DNA of 64,000 bases from Verrucomicrobiaceae bacterium UBA1938 (GCA_002336895.1 DDFC01000032.1:373904-437903), one strand, 5' to 3'. Positions 53,093 to 62,612 are shown, counted from the stretch's first letter. The notes: generated by a model from the letters alone, not told the origin. Made by a program: numbers and translations.

Positions 53093-56000
53093 TTAGTGGA
53101 GGTAAAAGAACTCGTTGGTGTTCAGCAGGACCTGGCAGAGGTCATTCATGGCCTGACGGAAGGGGTCGTCTGTCTCGACGGTCTTGGTGTCTGAACCGGA
53201 CCAGGCAAACTGCGAGGTGAGAGGATCAGCGGAGCGCCAGGTGACGATACCGGCGGACCACTTCTCAGGATCGCTGCTGAGGGACTTGTCTTCCAGCACA
53301 CTGCCAGCCACGCGCAGAGCCTCGATCTGCCCGTCCCACTGGTGGGTGGGCGCGCGTTTGTTCAGGCCACCGACCACGAGCTGAGCCGTGCCGGCGCTGA
53401 GCTTGGCTCGAATATCCATGGGCACCACGACGGACTCAGGTGCAGCACCTGGTGTGTCGAGATCGCGCACGGTGAAGGCAACGGTATGGCCGGTGCAGGA
53501 AACGCGGGCGACGATGTGATAGCGGCGACCCAGCTCGATATGAATGTCTGAGGGCACCACCTGATAGCCGATGTTGGAGTTTTCATCTTCGCCCACGACC
53601 TGCATGATGACGTTGCGCGGCTTGAAGCGTGATTTCACACCCGTGACCCCAAGACTCCAGCCGAAGGATTCGAGGCTGTCCTTCCCACCATTCCAGCGGG
53701 AGGCGATGGTGCGCACGGAGGCATTGGCATCGATGCTGTTGAGACTAGCGATGGCTTCCACGGTGAACTCATCCCCTTCCTCCGTGCCGCTTTGAACAAG
53801 CAGGCGCTCGTGCGGGCTGTTTTCTTTGAAGCCGCTGTTGTTTTCATCGGCAGCTGCGGTGGCGGCGACGGGCTGAGCCGAGGTGCCGGCGCGCTTTTTG
53901 AGGAAGGATTCCGCCTTGCTGCGCTCCATCTTGGTGGGCAGACGGCCCAGCACGGCCAGCCAGGCGTCGTCGATGTTTTCCACGCGTCCGGCCAGCTTGC
54001 GCGCACGAGCCAGGAGCCAGTCGCCATTCAGGAGCTGCAGCGCCTGCGTAGGCGTGGTGGTGCTCTGACGTTCAGCCGTGCTGGCAAATCCGGCAGGGGC
54101 ATCAAGAGCGCGCAGCAGCTCGTTCTGATTGTTGCGCTTCTTCATGGTGTAGATGGAGCGGCGTGAGCCATTGCCATCTTCAGCGGGGCCGCCGGACTTC
54201 GGATCGAGCTCTCCGCTGACTGCGAGCAGTGCATCGCGGACCTGCTCGGCATCCAGTCGGCGGGGATTGAAGCGCCAGAGGTAGTGGTTGGAGGGATCGA
54301 TCTTGGCGATGTCGGAGGTCGGCTCACGACGTGCGGTCTGACGATAAGCAGCGGAGAGCATGATCTCACGGTGAAGCGGCTTGATGTGCCACCCGCCGGC
54401 CACGAACTTGGAGGTGAGGAAGTCGAGCAGTTCGGGGTGCGTGGGCTTCTCGCCCAGCTTGCCGAAATCGCTGGCGGTGGCGACGATGCCGCGGCCAAAG
54501 TGATACTGCCAGATGCGATTGACGATGACGCGGGTGGAGAGGCGGTTGTCCGGCCGTGTGATCCAGTTGGCCAGCACGGTGCGGCGGCCGGTGGAGTTGC
54601 CGATGGGCTTGATCTCAGGCTCCTTGGGCTCCAGCAGAGTGAGGAAGCCGGGGGCGATTTCCTGCTCCCCTTTGCGGGTCTTGAGCGAAACCGAGGGCGC
54701 TTTGGGTCCTGCGTCGGTGGCGACGAAGGCGTCCATCAGGGGCTTGGGCTTGAGGTTGTCGAACTTCTTCAGTTCCTCTTCCAGCGCTTTGTATTCTGCT
54801 TTTTTCTCGTCGCTCTTGAGGCTCTTCATCGGGTCGAAGGTCTTGCGCTCGCGCTGCATCTGGCGCTGGCAGAGACCGGCAAGCTGCTTTTCCAAGGCCT
54901 CGCGCTGCTCATCGGGCTTGCGGACCATGGCCTGGAGATCTTCTGTGAAGCGCGTGAGTGCACGCTCCACCTTGGGCTCGACCAGAGGGCCCGTCAGCGC
55001 ATCCATCTTGGCGCGAACGTCTGCGGTGGCGGCTTCCCATTTGGCCTGCTGCTCGGCAAAGGCTTTCTTTTCCGCCGGGGTGGCAAGCTTCAGGTCATCA
55101 CGCCAGTGCACCGGGGCGAGGAAGGCGCGCAGGCGGTAGTAGTCTTTTTGAAGAATGGGATCGAACTTGTGATTGTGGCAGTGGGCGCAGCCCATGCTCA
55201 GGCCGAGGAAAAGCTCTCCTGTGGTGTCCGTCATGTCCGTGAGGATGATGTCCCACTGGCCCTTCACATCTCGCTGGTTCCATTCGTAAACCGGATTGCG
55301 CAGAAAGCAGGTGGCGATGAGCACATTGGGGTCGTCAGGGGCAATCTCATCACCTGCGAGCTGCTCGCGCACGAACTGATCATAGGGTTTGTCGTCGTTG
55401 AAGGACTTGATGACGTAATCACGGTAGGGCCAGACGGACGGACGATATTCATCAGCATTGTAGCCATCGCTCTCGGCGTAGCGTGCGAGATCCAGCCAGT
55501 GCTGGGCCCAGCGCTCGCCGTATTGAGGACTGGCAAGCAGTTCATCGACCAGCTTTTCATAAGCGCGCGGGTCCTTGTCGTTCACAAAGGCATCGATCTG
55601 CTCGCGGGTGGGCGGCAGGCCGTGCAGGTCAAAATAGGCGCGGCGCACCAGTTCATTGCGTTCGGCCTCAGGGGCCGGATTGAGCTTCATCTCCTGCTGC
55701 TTGGCGAAGATAAAGCGGTCAATGTCATTGCGCACCCACTTGCCGGCCACCTTGGGAGGGGAGACTTTGGCCACCGGCTTGAAGAACCAGTAGTTGCGCT
55801 GCTCCTCGGTAAAGCCGCCTTCGGTCACCACCACCTTCTGCGCGGGATTGTCCGGCCAAGGTGCGCCGAGCTTGATCCATTTTTCCAGAACGGCGATCTC
55901 GGCATCGGGCATCTTGCCGCCGTTGTTTTTGGGCGGCATCTGGAAGTCTTCATCCTTGTAATGGATGGCCTCGATCATCGCAGACTTCTCCGGATGGCCG

Positions 56001-56242
56001 GGCACGAGGGCCGGACCGGTGTCGCCGCCTGTCTTGAGGTAGCCGATGTTGTCCACGCGCAGGCCGCCCTTCTGCTTGGTGTTGCTGTGGCAATCAAAAC
56101 AGCGTTTTGCCAGGATGGGTCGCACTTCGTTTTCGAAGAACTTCATGGCCGCGCGCTCAGCATCGGCGTCTGCGGCAAGCACCCCGCCCGCCGCGTGGCA
56201 GGAGAGCAGGAGAAGGAAGGCTGGTAGGCGTGACCGTGTCAT
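53093..56242 (-). CDS. large PSCyt1-DUF1549-DUF1553 protein with LamG-like insert (copy 2)
   Basis: A 1049-residue exported protein. The haem motif CFDCH lies near residue 44 and MPP near 89. DUF1549 is marked by AYFDLHGLPPTREQID near 190 and YGERWAQHWLDLARYAESDG near 235, DUF1553 by LANWITRPDNRLSTRVIVNR near 560. Between about residues 840 and 1010 it has a stretch such as FTVEAIASLNSIDA, YHIVARVSCTGHTVAFTV and WDGQIEALRVAG that looks like a concanavalin/LamG domain, not present in copy 1. Start at ATG 56242 (signal PAFLLLLSCHAAGGVLA). Confidence 0.87.
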   Translation of the reverse strand: MTRSRLPAFLLLLSCHAAGGVLAADADAERAAMKFFENEVRPILAKRCFDCHSNTKQKGGLRVDNIGYLKTGGDTGPALVPGHPEKSAMIEAIHYKDEDFQMPPKNNGGKMPDAEIAVLEKWIKLGAPWPDNPAQKVVVTEGGFTEEQRNYWFFKPVAKVSPPKVAGKWVRNDIDRFIFAKQQEMKLNPAPEAERNELVRRAYFDLHGLPPTREQIDAFVNDKDPRAYEKLVDELLASPQYGERWAQHWLDLARYAESDGYNADEYRPSVWPYRDYVIKSFNDDKPYDQFVREQLAGDEIAPDDPNVLIATCFLRNPVYEWNQRDVKGQWDIILTDMTDTTGELFLGLSMGCAHCHNHKFDPILQKDYYRLRAFLAPVHWRDDLKLATPAEKKAFAEQQAKWEAATADVRAKMDALTGPLVEPKVERALTRFTEDLQAMVRKPDEQREALEKQLAGLCQRQMQRERKTFDPMKSLKSDEKKAEYKALEEELKKFDNLKPKPLMDAFVATDAGPKAPSVSLKTRKGEQEIAPGFLTLLEPKEPEIKPIGNSTGRRTVLANWITRPDNRLSTRVIVNRIWQYHFGRGIVATASDFGKLGEKPTHPELLDFLTSKFVAGGWHIKPLHREIMLSAAYRQTARREPTSDIAKIDPSNHYLWRFNPRRLDAEQVRDALLAVSGELDPKSGGPAEDGNGSRRSIYTMKKRNNQNELLRALDAPAGFASTAERQSTTTPTQALQLLNGDWLLARARKLAGRVENIDDAWLAVLGRLPTKMERSKAESFLKKRAGTSAQPVAATAAADENNSGFKENSPHERLLVQSGTEEGDEFTVEAIASLNSIDANASVRTIASRWNGGKDSLESFGWSLGVTGVKSRFKPRNVIMQVVGEDENSNIGYQVVPSDIHIELGRRYHIVARVSCTGHTVAFTVRDLDTPGAAPESVVVPMDIRAKLSAGTAQLVVGGLNKRAPTHQWDGQIEALRVAGSVLEDKSLSSDPEKWSAGIVTWRSADPLTSQFAWSGSDTKTVETDDPFRQAMNDLCQVLLNTNEFFYLH

Positions 56243-56254
56243 GTCAGTAGCAAA

Positions 56255-56303
56255 AGGCGGGAGGAGTACGCTTTTGGACACGAAAAATGGCAAATTCCCG
56301 CCT
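56255..56303. promoter_or_regulatory. inverted repeat in divergent promoter region
   Basis: Arms AGGCGGGA (56255-56262) and TCCCGCCT (56296-56303) are perfectly complementary and separated by 33 bases. They lie in the 105-base space between the starts of the PSCyt-DUF1553 gene and the putative glycosidase gene. It could be an operator for both divergent genes. Confidence 0.35.
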
Positions 56304-56347
56304 GTTTGAGTGCCGCAGCGGCAAAAGCGTGCTTTTCTGGGCACCGC

Positions 56348-57538
56348 ATGCTTCCCTGCCCCTGCAAATTTATGGTGCCACTGCTGCTGCTCGCAGCCGG
56401 GACAGCAACCACGATTGCGGCTGCTGAACTGCCTGAAGTGGATCGTTTCAATTACATTCTGGGCACCCAAGCCATTGGAGGCCAATACCATTTTACCGAC
56501 GGGGATCCTTTGGTGGAGTCTGCCGAGGTCATCCGGGCCATGGGGGCGAGCAGCATGAAATTTGACCTGCGACCAAAACGCAAAGCTTATCCGGGCATTC
56601 ATTCGCTGGTGGAGCTGGCCCGCGATGAGCCCAACCACCGCAGGGTGCTGGACATGCCTTTTGCGAATTTTCAGCTCTGGGCGGAGCCTTTTGCCAGCAC
56701 CTCATGGAAAGAGGGCCTGTCCAGAGAACATGCCGAGCTGGAGTATCAGGAAATGCATGCGCTGGTGGTGCACCTGCTGAAAACCTACAGCGGCAGCAGC
56801 AAGGCTTTTTATCTGGGACACTGGGAGGGAGATAATCTGCTGAGAGGCAGCATCAGCAAAGAAGCCGATGCGAAAATGACTCCTCAGCGAGTACAAGGCA
56901 TGATCGACTGGCTGAATGTGAGGCAGCGGGCCGTGGACGATGCAAAACGCGACACGCCACATCAAAATGTAAAGGTGTGGCACTACACGGAGCTCAACCA
57001 TCCGACCATCTCCATGCGTGAAGGCCGACCCACACTGGTGAATGAAGTGCTGCCGCATGTGGCGGTGGATTTTGTCTCGTACTCTGCCTACGACGTGACC
57101 AACGTGCCCAAGGCGGAGGAAATCAAAGCTGTACTGGGCTACATCGAGTCCAAGCTCATGCCAAAACCCGGCATCCAGGGCAGGCGTGTTTTCATCGGCG
57201 AATACGGCTACTCAGTGTTTCACAACGGCAAGCCGCACCACTCGCCTCAGGAGCAGGACCGGCTTTCACGCATCACCATCCAGGCAGCGCTGGAATGGGG
57301 CTGCCCGTTCATCCTGTACTGGGAACTGTATAACAATGAACTGGAGCCTGACGGACGGCAGCGTGGCTTCTGGCTGATCGATGACAAAGGGGTGAAGCAG
57401 CCGGTCTATGAGACGCACCGGCAGTATTACCAATGGGCACGGCGGTTTGTCAGTGACTGCATCTCACGCACACAGAAGCCGCCTACCGAGGCTGAGTTTC
57501 GTCAGGCAGCAGCCGAGTATTTCAAATCCTTGCGCTAA
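56348..57538 (+). CDS. exported putative glycosidase (clan GH-A-like TIM barrel)
   Basis: A 396-residue exported protein with a signal segment (MVPLLLLAAGTATTIAAA). The mature part looks like a (beta/alpha)8 glycosidase: FYLGHWEGDNLL near residue 160 and VFIGEYGYSVFHNG near 280 place two glutamates at strand ends where acid/base and nucleophile of GH-A enzymes occur, and FILYWELYNNE follows. No specific GH family is recognised. The frame opens at a GTG (56306); ATG 56348 or 56372 is more likely. It is divergent from the DUF1553 gene. Confidence 0.62.
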   Translation: MLPCPCKFMVPLLLLAAGTATTIAAAELPEVDRFNYILGTQAIGGQYHFTDGDPLVESAEVIRAMGASSMKFDLRPKRKAYPGIHSLVELARDEPNHRRVLDMPFANFQLWAEPFASTSWKEGLSREHAELEYQEMHALVVHLLKTYSGSSKAFYLGHWEGDNLLRGSISKEADAKMTPQRVQGMIDWLNVRQRAVDDAKRDTPHQNVKVWHYTELNHPTISMREGRPTLVNEVLPHVAVDFVSYSAYDVTNVPKAEEIKAVLGYIESKLMPKPGIQGRRVFIGEYGYSVFHNGKPHHSPQEQDRLSRITIQAALEWGCPFILYWELYNNELEPDGRQRGFWLIDDKGVKQPVYETHRQYYQWARRFVSDCISRTQKPPTEAEFRQAAAEYFKSLR

Positions 57539-57542
57539 GAGC

Positions 57543-58214
57543 TTACGGCAGCGCTTTGATCAAAGCTGCTGCAATGGCGGCCATGCCTTTGTCTCCGGGA
57601 TGGTTCGCCACGCCCGCGTGTTTGTAGGGACGCTCTGAGCGTCCGTAGTTTGCTTCGTCCTTGCCCAGGCTGCTGATGTTCACATAGATGCCGCCGGCTT
57701 CCGTGCAGGCGTTCTGGAGAGCTTCGTCCTTTGAGGCATTGGCCCAGAAGCAGCTGCGCACGAGGATGGTGGGCTTGCCGTCGCCCTTAATGGCTCTCAG
57801 CAGGGTGGTCACGCTGGCCTGCAGCTTTGACTTGTCTTCGGCAGTCTTCAGGCCCGGCACGTTCTCACCGATGGCGAGGATGATGAGATCAGCCTTGAAA
57901 TCGATGGCGTCCTTCATCTTGGCGGCGATGTCGTAGCCTGAGTAGGCGCGCTCAAAATCGGCGATGTTTTTCACCATGACCTCAGGTGCGGCACCGGCTT
58001 TTTCGGTCAGCGCCTTGGTGACGAGATGCACGTAGTCGTTTGCCTCCGCAGTGGCCGCCATGCCCCAGTTGCCCGACCAGTCGATGTCCTTTTTCGGACC
58101 GTGCTTGGTGATGCTGTTGCCGAGAAAGAGCACCTTGCGGCAGCTGGTCTGCGCCGAGGCTTGGACGATGGTGCAGACAAGGACGAGGGCGAGGAGAAAG
58201 CGATGGCAGTGCAT
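57543..58214 (-). CDS. exported SGNH/GDSL hydrolase
   Basis: A 223-residue exported hydrolase (signal FLLALVLVCTIVQASA). Block I is VLFLGNSITKHGP with the catalytic serine replaced in the GDS position by GNS, as in some SGNH branches; DLIILAIGENVPG is block III. The C-terminal HPGDKGMAAIAAAL fits block V with its histidine. It is divergent in sequence from the SGNH gene at 36.7 kb. It may deacylate sugars; converges with the putative glycosidase gene. Confidence 0.75.
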   Translation of the reverse strand: MHCHRFLLALVLVCTIVQASAQTSCRKVLFLGNSITKHGPKKDIDWSGNWGMAATAEANDYVHLVTKALTEKAGAAPEVMVKNIADFERAYSGYDIAAKMKDAIDFKADLIILAIGENVPGLKTAEDKSKLQASVTTLLRAIKGDGKPTILVRSCFWANASKDEALQNACTEAGGIYVNISSLGKDEANYGRSERPYKHAGVANHPGDKGMAAIAAALIKALP

Positions 58215-58234
58215 AAGGATAGGTGGTGAGACGT

Positions 58235-60094
58235 CTAATGGGCGGGCTGGTGCATCACCCAGTCCCAGCGTTCGCCCGATTGCTTGAGCTGGGGTGCGAA
58301 ATCGTCCTCGCTGAGGAGCTGCTGGCTGATGAGCTTTTTGAGCACCTCTTTCACCTGGGACAAATAAGCTTCGCGAGAGGCATACCGCTCCGTCAATGAA
58401 GGGCGGGGATCATGCACGGCTTCGCGTTGCTCACGCGTGGCGGCCAGAGGGGCCCAGGCACCGCGCAGCAGCACGGGCTCATGCGGCGAGCCCATGGATG
58501 CCGACCGAAACACCCAGCCCGTCGCAGTGCCGAGTGGCACCGCCACATCGGGCATGCGGATGCCCGCGATGTCATTGCCGTCCGCATCCACCTGAGACAC
58601 CAGCAGCGGAAGCTCCGTGCCGGTGCCAGCGCCATCCGCCCACTGGGGATTGCACACACGGACGCCTGCTTTCAGGAGCCGGGGATCGCCCATGCCGGGG
58701 ATCTTGGGAAAACGCACCTCTACCGCCGGGACAAGCGTGCCGTCCGCGATTTTTGGATACACACTGTCCGGCGGGGCTGCGCCCTCCGTCACCCAGCGGT
58801 GCATCGCCAGCCGCAGTTTGGTGAGCACAGCGCTGGCGTTGACGGGGTTTGCCAGCAGCGCGTCTTTGGCCTGAGCTGCCGGAGGGAAGGTGGATGGACC
58901 GTGCTGGGTACCTGCAAAGAAGTAGGAGCGTACATTTTCCGGGAAGACGATGTCCTTCGTTCCGTCCGGGGTCGTGTGTATGAGCGCCGCCACGCGGCCT
59001 GCGCCCCAGTATTCGGCGGCGGTGTTGGTGTAGAAGATTTTGGGCGGATGCTTCACCCGGGTGTTTTCCAGAACTCCTTCTGAATGGCCGCTCACGGGAT
59101 CTGCCTGGGCCGTGTCGGCAAAAGGATAGGAGGCCGTGTAATAGCCCGACAGTGCGCGCGGGGTGGACCAGCGCTGATTGAGCACCAGACGGCCTGCGCC
59201 GGCGATATGGGCCATCACTCCATCCAGAGCCTGACGGTCCTGCTCATCGGTGTTGAAACCCAGATAGACAAAGTCACGCAAAAAGCGCCCGCATTGCGAA
59301 GCGCCAAACGCATAGGCATGCCTGACCGGCGCCAGTGAGCCTGGATCATGCTTCAGCCAGGCTACGGCATCGCGAATGGCAGCATAGCCAAGCCCGGCCA
59401 GCGGCGGTGCCTCTGCCAGATAGGAGATCTCATACGTTTTCCCCGGCTCAAACCCGCCCTCCAAATGGAGGCGGCCATTTTTCAGGCTCCATGATTTTCG
59501 CGGCACCTCGCGGCCGCCGGCATAGGCCATGTGAGTGCGCACGATCAGGCGGCTCTCAGGGCCGTCCACAGGCGGGTAATCAGCCAGATCTGTGAGCGTC
59601 TGCTCAGCAGCGGCTTTGTCCGGCATGATGATGGCACTCACCACACCACGAACCGGGCTGCCATCCTTGTTCCGCGCCGAAGGCACCTGAATGCTCAATT
59701 TACCGGGCTGGGCAGGCACATCGAACTCCCAGCCCACATTCAGCACGGTGAAGCCATGCTTCACGACCGCGTCGCTCAGCCCGGCCTTGCCACCGCGATT
59801 CGGGATCTCCACCCATGCGGCACCGTTGCTGTGCGTCGCGTCTTTTGGCTTCATCAGTCGCAGGTCCGAAGAAAAGCTTACTTTGCCAGCGGCATTCACC
59901 GGAGCCAGCGCCACATCGGCAATGACGGCATTGCCGGGCAGTGCCGGGTCTATCTCGAAATGCAGCCGTCCGACGATCTGCTCGTAGCCAGTCTTTCCCA
60001 TGTCCGAACGCTCCAGCACCTCCACACGGACCACGGCAGCATGCGTGTGGCATGCGACTAGCAGGAAAAGAAAGAGCCGGGGGATCAAGGACAT
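58235..60094 (-). CDS. exported alpha/beta hydrolase (Abhydrolase_10-type)
   Basis: A 619-residue exported protein (signal RLFLFLLVACHTHAA). Its N-terminal domain (VVRVEVLERSDMG onwards) and hydrolase core match the large alpha/beta hydrolases grouped as Abhydrolase_10. The nucleophile elbow appears as YAFGASQCGRFLRDFVYLGF near residue 262, and FFAGTQHGPSTFPP near 393 could supply the histidine. Substrate unknown. It lies 20 bases upstream of the SGNH gene and downstream of the gluconate-dehydrogenase-like pair. Confidence 0.75.
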   Translation of the reverse strand: MSLIPRLFLFLLVACHTHAAVVRVEVLERSDMGKTGYEQIVGRLHFEIDPALPGNAVIADVALAPVNAAGKVSFSSDLRLMKPKDATHSNGAAWVEIPNRGGKAGLSDAVVKHGFTVLNVGWEFDVPAQPGKLSIQVPSARNKDGSPVRGVVSAIIMPDKAAAEQTLTDLADYPPVDGPESRLIVRTHMAYAGGREVPRKSWSLKNGRLHLEGGFEPGKTYEISYLAEAPPLAGLGYAAIRDAVAWLKHDPGSLAPVRHAYAFGASQCGRFLRDFVYLGFNTDEQDRQALDGVMAHIAGAGRLVLNQRWSTPRALSGYYTASYPFADTAQADPVSGHSEGVLENTRVKHPPKIFYTNTAAEYWGAGRVAALIHTTPDGTKDIVFPENVRSYFFAGTQHGPSTFPPAAQAKDALLANPVNASAVLTKLRLAMHRWVTEGAAPPDSVYPKIADGTLVPAVEVRFPKIPGMGDPRLLKAGVRVCNPQWADGAGTGTELPLLVSQVDADGNDIAGIRMPDVAVPLGTATGWVFRSASMGSPHEPVLLRGAWAPLAATREQREAVHDPRPSLTERYASREAYLSQVKEVLKKLISQQLLSEDDFAPQLKQSGERWDWVMHQPAH

Positions 60095-60117
60095 TGTTCA
60101 AGCGTATTTGCTGAAAA

Positions 60118-60762
60118 TCACGCGAGCCCCACATGCTTCAGCGCCTCGATGGGCGGCCCCTCGAAGGTGCCGGAGGGCATGTTTCCCACATAGCCGATGG
60201 CCTTCATGCCTTCGGGCGTGGTGTAGTAGCCGCCAGCGGTGAGATCACGGAAGCGTTTGAAGAAGGCCGCGTACTTTTTGCATCCAGGCGGCGGCTTGGC
60301 GACGGCGAGATCGGCGCAGATGGCGGTCTGCTGTTCCAATGAGAGATCGGCAAAGGCCTTGCCAAAGCGTGTGCTAGACTCTGTGTCGATCCATTGCAGG
60401 CCTTCGAGTATGAGACGGCGGTCTCCGGCCTGCGCCGGATAGGGGGAGCTGATCCATTCGTCGATAAAGTCCGGCACGCCGAGAGCCGAGGCGCTGGGGG
60501 AGGCATTATCCGCAGGGATGATGACATCGCACAAAGCACGCGTGGTTCGCCGCTGAGGTTCGGTGAGGGTGAGCGGCCAGACATCTCCGGGTTTGTACAC
60601 CTTCACCATGACCGGGTCTGGCCCGTAGCCCTGCGCTTTGACGGGAGCGGCGTCTGCAGCGAGGAGATGCGGATCACGGACGGCCATGGTCGCCGTGGCA
60701 GAGAGCATCCATTGCAACGCCTTGCGGCGATCCATGCGTGGGAAGTCGTCGGGAGTGCTCAT
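60118..60762 (-). CDS. gluconate 2-dehydrogenase subunit 3-like protein
   Basis: A 214-residue protein with a Tat-like N-terminus (MDRRKALQWMLSATATMAV) and the gluconate 2-dehydrogenase subunit 3 domain: LTEPQRRTTRALCDVIIPAD near residue 65, GVPDFIDEWIS and FFKRFRDLTAGGYYTTPEGM near 170. Such subunits accompany GMC flavoproteins and carry the Tat signal for export of the complex. Its ATG overlaps the stop of the GMC gene (TGATG), so the two products almost certainly form a complex. No cytochrome subunit is adjacent. Confidence 0.86.
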   Translation of the reverse strand: MSTPDDFPRMDRRKALQWMLSATATMAVRDPHLLAADAAPVKAQGYGPDPVMVKVYKPGDVWPLTLTEPQRRTTRALCDVIIPADNASPSASALGVPDFIDEWISSPYPAQAGDRRLILEGLQWIDTESSTRFGKAFADLSLEQQTAICADLAVAKPPPGCKKYAAFFKRFRDLTAGGYYTTPEGMKAIGYVGNMPSGTFEGPPIEALKHVGLA

Positions 60763-62573
60763 CAGATGTTTCCTTTCTTCATTTCGTCCATCAGGTGGTC
60801 GGCCATGCGCCAGGCCAGGGCCATGATGGTGAGGGTGGGGTTTTTGTCCGCCGTGCTGGCAAAGGGAGCGCCATCGGCCATGAAGAGATTCTTCACATCC
60901 CAGGTCTGGCTCCACTGATTGGTCACCGAGGTCTCGCGATCAGAGCCCATGATGGCACCGCCAACCTCATGGATCACTTCGCCGCCTTTTTTCAGCAGCC
61001 TGGCGATGTCTGTGTCGGGTTTCGCCGACACTTTGCCGCCCATGGCTTCGAGAATTTCGCGAATGTGCTGCTGCTGATGGCGCGCCTGATTGAGCTCGAA
61101 GTCGGTCCATTTCCAGTGGAAGCGCAGCACCGGGATGCCCCACTGATCCTTCAGCTCGGGGTCGAGTTCGCAGAAGGAGCCGTCATTCGGCAGCATGGTG
61201 CCCTGTGCGCCAAAGCCGAGATGGCAGCCGTAGTAGCGGCGCGCCTCTTCCTTGAGCTTGGCACCGAACAACACGCCCTCGTGGCCCAGACGGCTTTCGA
61301 TGCCGTTCAGTGTCGTCAGCGAGGGCATCTGCCGGCCGGTGGTGAACTCCAGATGATAGCCTCCAGGGAAGCCGAGCTCACCTTTGCCATTCTTTGAATG
61401 CAGCGTCCACGGCACATAGGCATGCGGCCCGCCCGCGCCGTCTTCATTGTGGATGGGCATGCCCTCAAAGGCGGGAATGTGTGCGCTGAGGCTGCTCGAC
61501 ACGGAGTCCGTGATGTATTTGCCCACCTTGCCGCTGGAGTTGGCCAGCCCCTGCGGAAAAGCGGCTGACTTCGAATTCAGCAGCAGGCGCACCGATTCCT
61601 GCGAGCTGGCGGCCAGCACCACGGCGCGGCCTTTGGCGTGGCCTTCGCTGCCGTCCTTTTTGTTGATGAAGGTGATGCCTGTGGCCCTGCCCTGCTTGTC
61701 GAGCGTGACCTCACGCGCCATCGCGTTTGGCAGGATGTCGAGGTTTCCCGTGGCCAGCGCGGGCCGCAGATGCACGGTCTGCGAATCGTAGTTGGCACGG
61801 ATGGAGCAGCCGCGATGGCAGTCCGTGGCCCAGAAGCAGGGAGAGCGTGTTCGCATTGAGTCCGCCAGAATGCTCTGCGCCTTGGCGTTGCCGGGGTGGA
61901 GCTTGGCCGGGAGCGTCTCCGCATCCTGCGGCTTGGTCAGCACGGCACGGTGAATGGAAACCACCTGGGCACCGACTTTTTTCCCATGCTTTTGCGCGTA
62001 GAGCTCTCCCACGCGAAGCTTTGGCGCGGGCTGCAGCACACCGGGGGATGAATCCGGCGAGTTCTCCAAGCCTTCGTTTGTGCCAAAGACGCCTATGAGC
62101 ATCTCCACCTTGTCGTAGTAAGGCGCGATGTCGTCATAGCTGATCGGCCAGTCGAAGCCGATACCATAGCGTGTGCGCGGTTTGAAGTCATACGGTCCGT
62201 TGCGCAGGGTGATGCGCCCCCAGTGATTGGTGCGCCCGCCCATCATGCGCTGCCGCCACCAGCGAAACTGGCTCTCCGGCTCCTTGCTGGCATTGGTGTA
62301 GGGTTCGCCGGGAATGTCCCAGCCGCTGTTGATGGAGCAGTCGTGGAAGCCGTACTGCTTGTCTGGCGTCTTTTCACCACGCAGCGGGGCCTGGCTGGGG
62401 AGCTGCAGCATGGCCACCTCGGACTGCACATCAAACGAACGCCCGGCCTCCAATATGAGGACCTTCAGGCCCTCCATCGTCAATGTGTAGGCCGTCTGCC
62501 CACCCCCTGCCCCTGAACCAACGATGACGACGTCATAGGAATCCTGTAGCTTGTCGGCAGTGATGATGGGCAT
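60762..62573 (-). CDS. GMC-family flavoprotein oxidoreductase
   Basis: A 603-residue GMC oxidoreductase of the sugar or gluconate dehydrogenase branch. The FAD-binding motif is VVIVGSGAGGGQTAYTL near residue 18 with LILEAG downstream; MMGGRTNHWGRITLR near 107 and the C-terminal GGAIMGSDRETSVTNQW near 545 with DGAPFASTADKNPTLTIMAL are conserved. It should oxidise a sugar or alcohol, probably exported with its small subunit. ATG 62573 is preferred over a TTG at 62585. Electron acceptor unknown. Confidence 0.88.
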   Translation of the reverse strand: MPIITADKLQDSYDVVIVGSGAGGGQTAYTLTMEGLKVLILEAGRSFDVQSEVAMLQLPSQAPLRGEKTPDKQYGFHDCSINSGWDIPGEPYTNASKEPESQFRWWRQRMMGGRTNHWGRITLRNGPYDFKPRTRYGIGFDWPISYDDIAPYYDKVEMLIGVFGTNEGLENSPDSSPGVLQPAPKLRVGELYAQKHGKKVGAQVVSIHRAVLTKPQDAETLPAKLHPGNAKAQSILADSMRTRSPCFWATDCHRGCSIRANYDSQTVHLRPALATGNLDILPNAMAREVTLDKQGRATGITFINKKDGSEGHAKGRAVVLAASSQESVRLLLNSKSAAFPQGLANSSGKVGKYITDSVSSSLSAHIPAFEGMPIHNEDGAGGPHAYVPWTLHSKNGKGELGFPGGYHLEFTTGRQMPSLTTLNGIESRLGHEGVLFGAKLKEEARRYYGCHLGFGAQGTMLPNDGSFCELDPELKDQWGIPVLRFHWKWTDFELNQARHQQQHIREILEAMGGKVSAKPDTDIARLLKKGGEVIHEVGGAIMGSDRETSVTNQWSQTWDVKNLFMADGAPFASTADKNPTLTIMALAWRMADHLMDEMKKGNI

Positions 62574-62612
62574 AGGCGGAGACAAAAATGGAAAGACGAG
62601 AACGCGTGTTTT

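Noticed and set aside
54284..56227. 647-residue plus-strand open frame opposite the DUF1553 gene
   Set aside because: It is the antisense shadow of a strong minus-strand gene with clear haem and DUF motifs; its translation has no recognisable domain.
56243..56638. 132-residue N-terminal extension of the large DUF1553 protein
   Set aside because: It precedes a clear signal peptide and covers the divergent gene; the ATG at 56242 is the plausible start.
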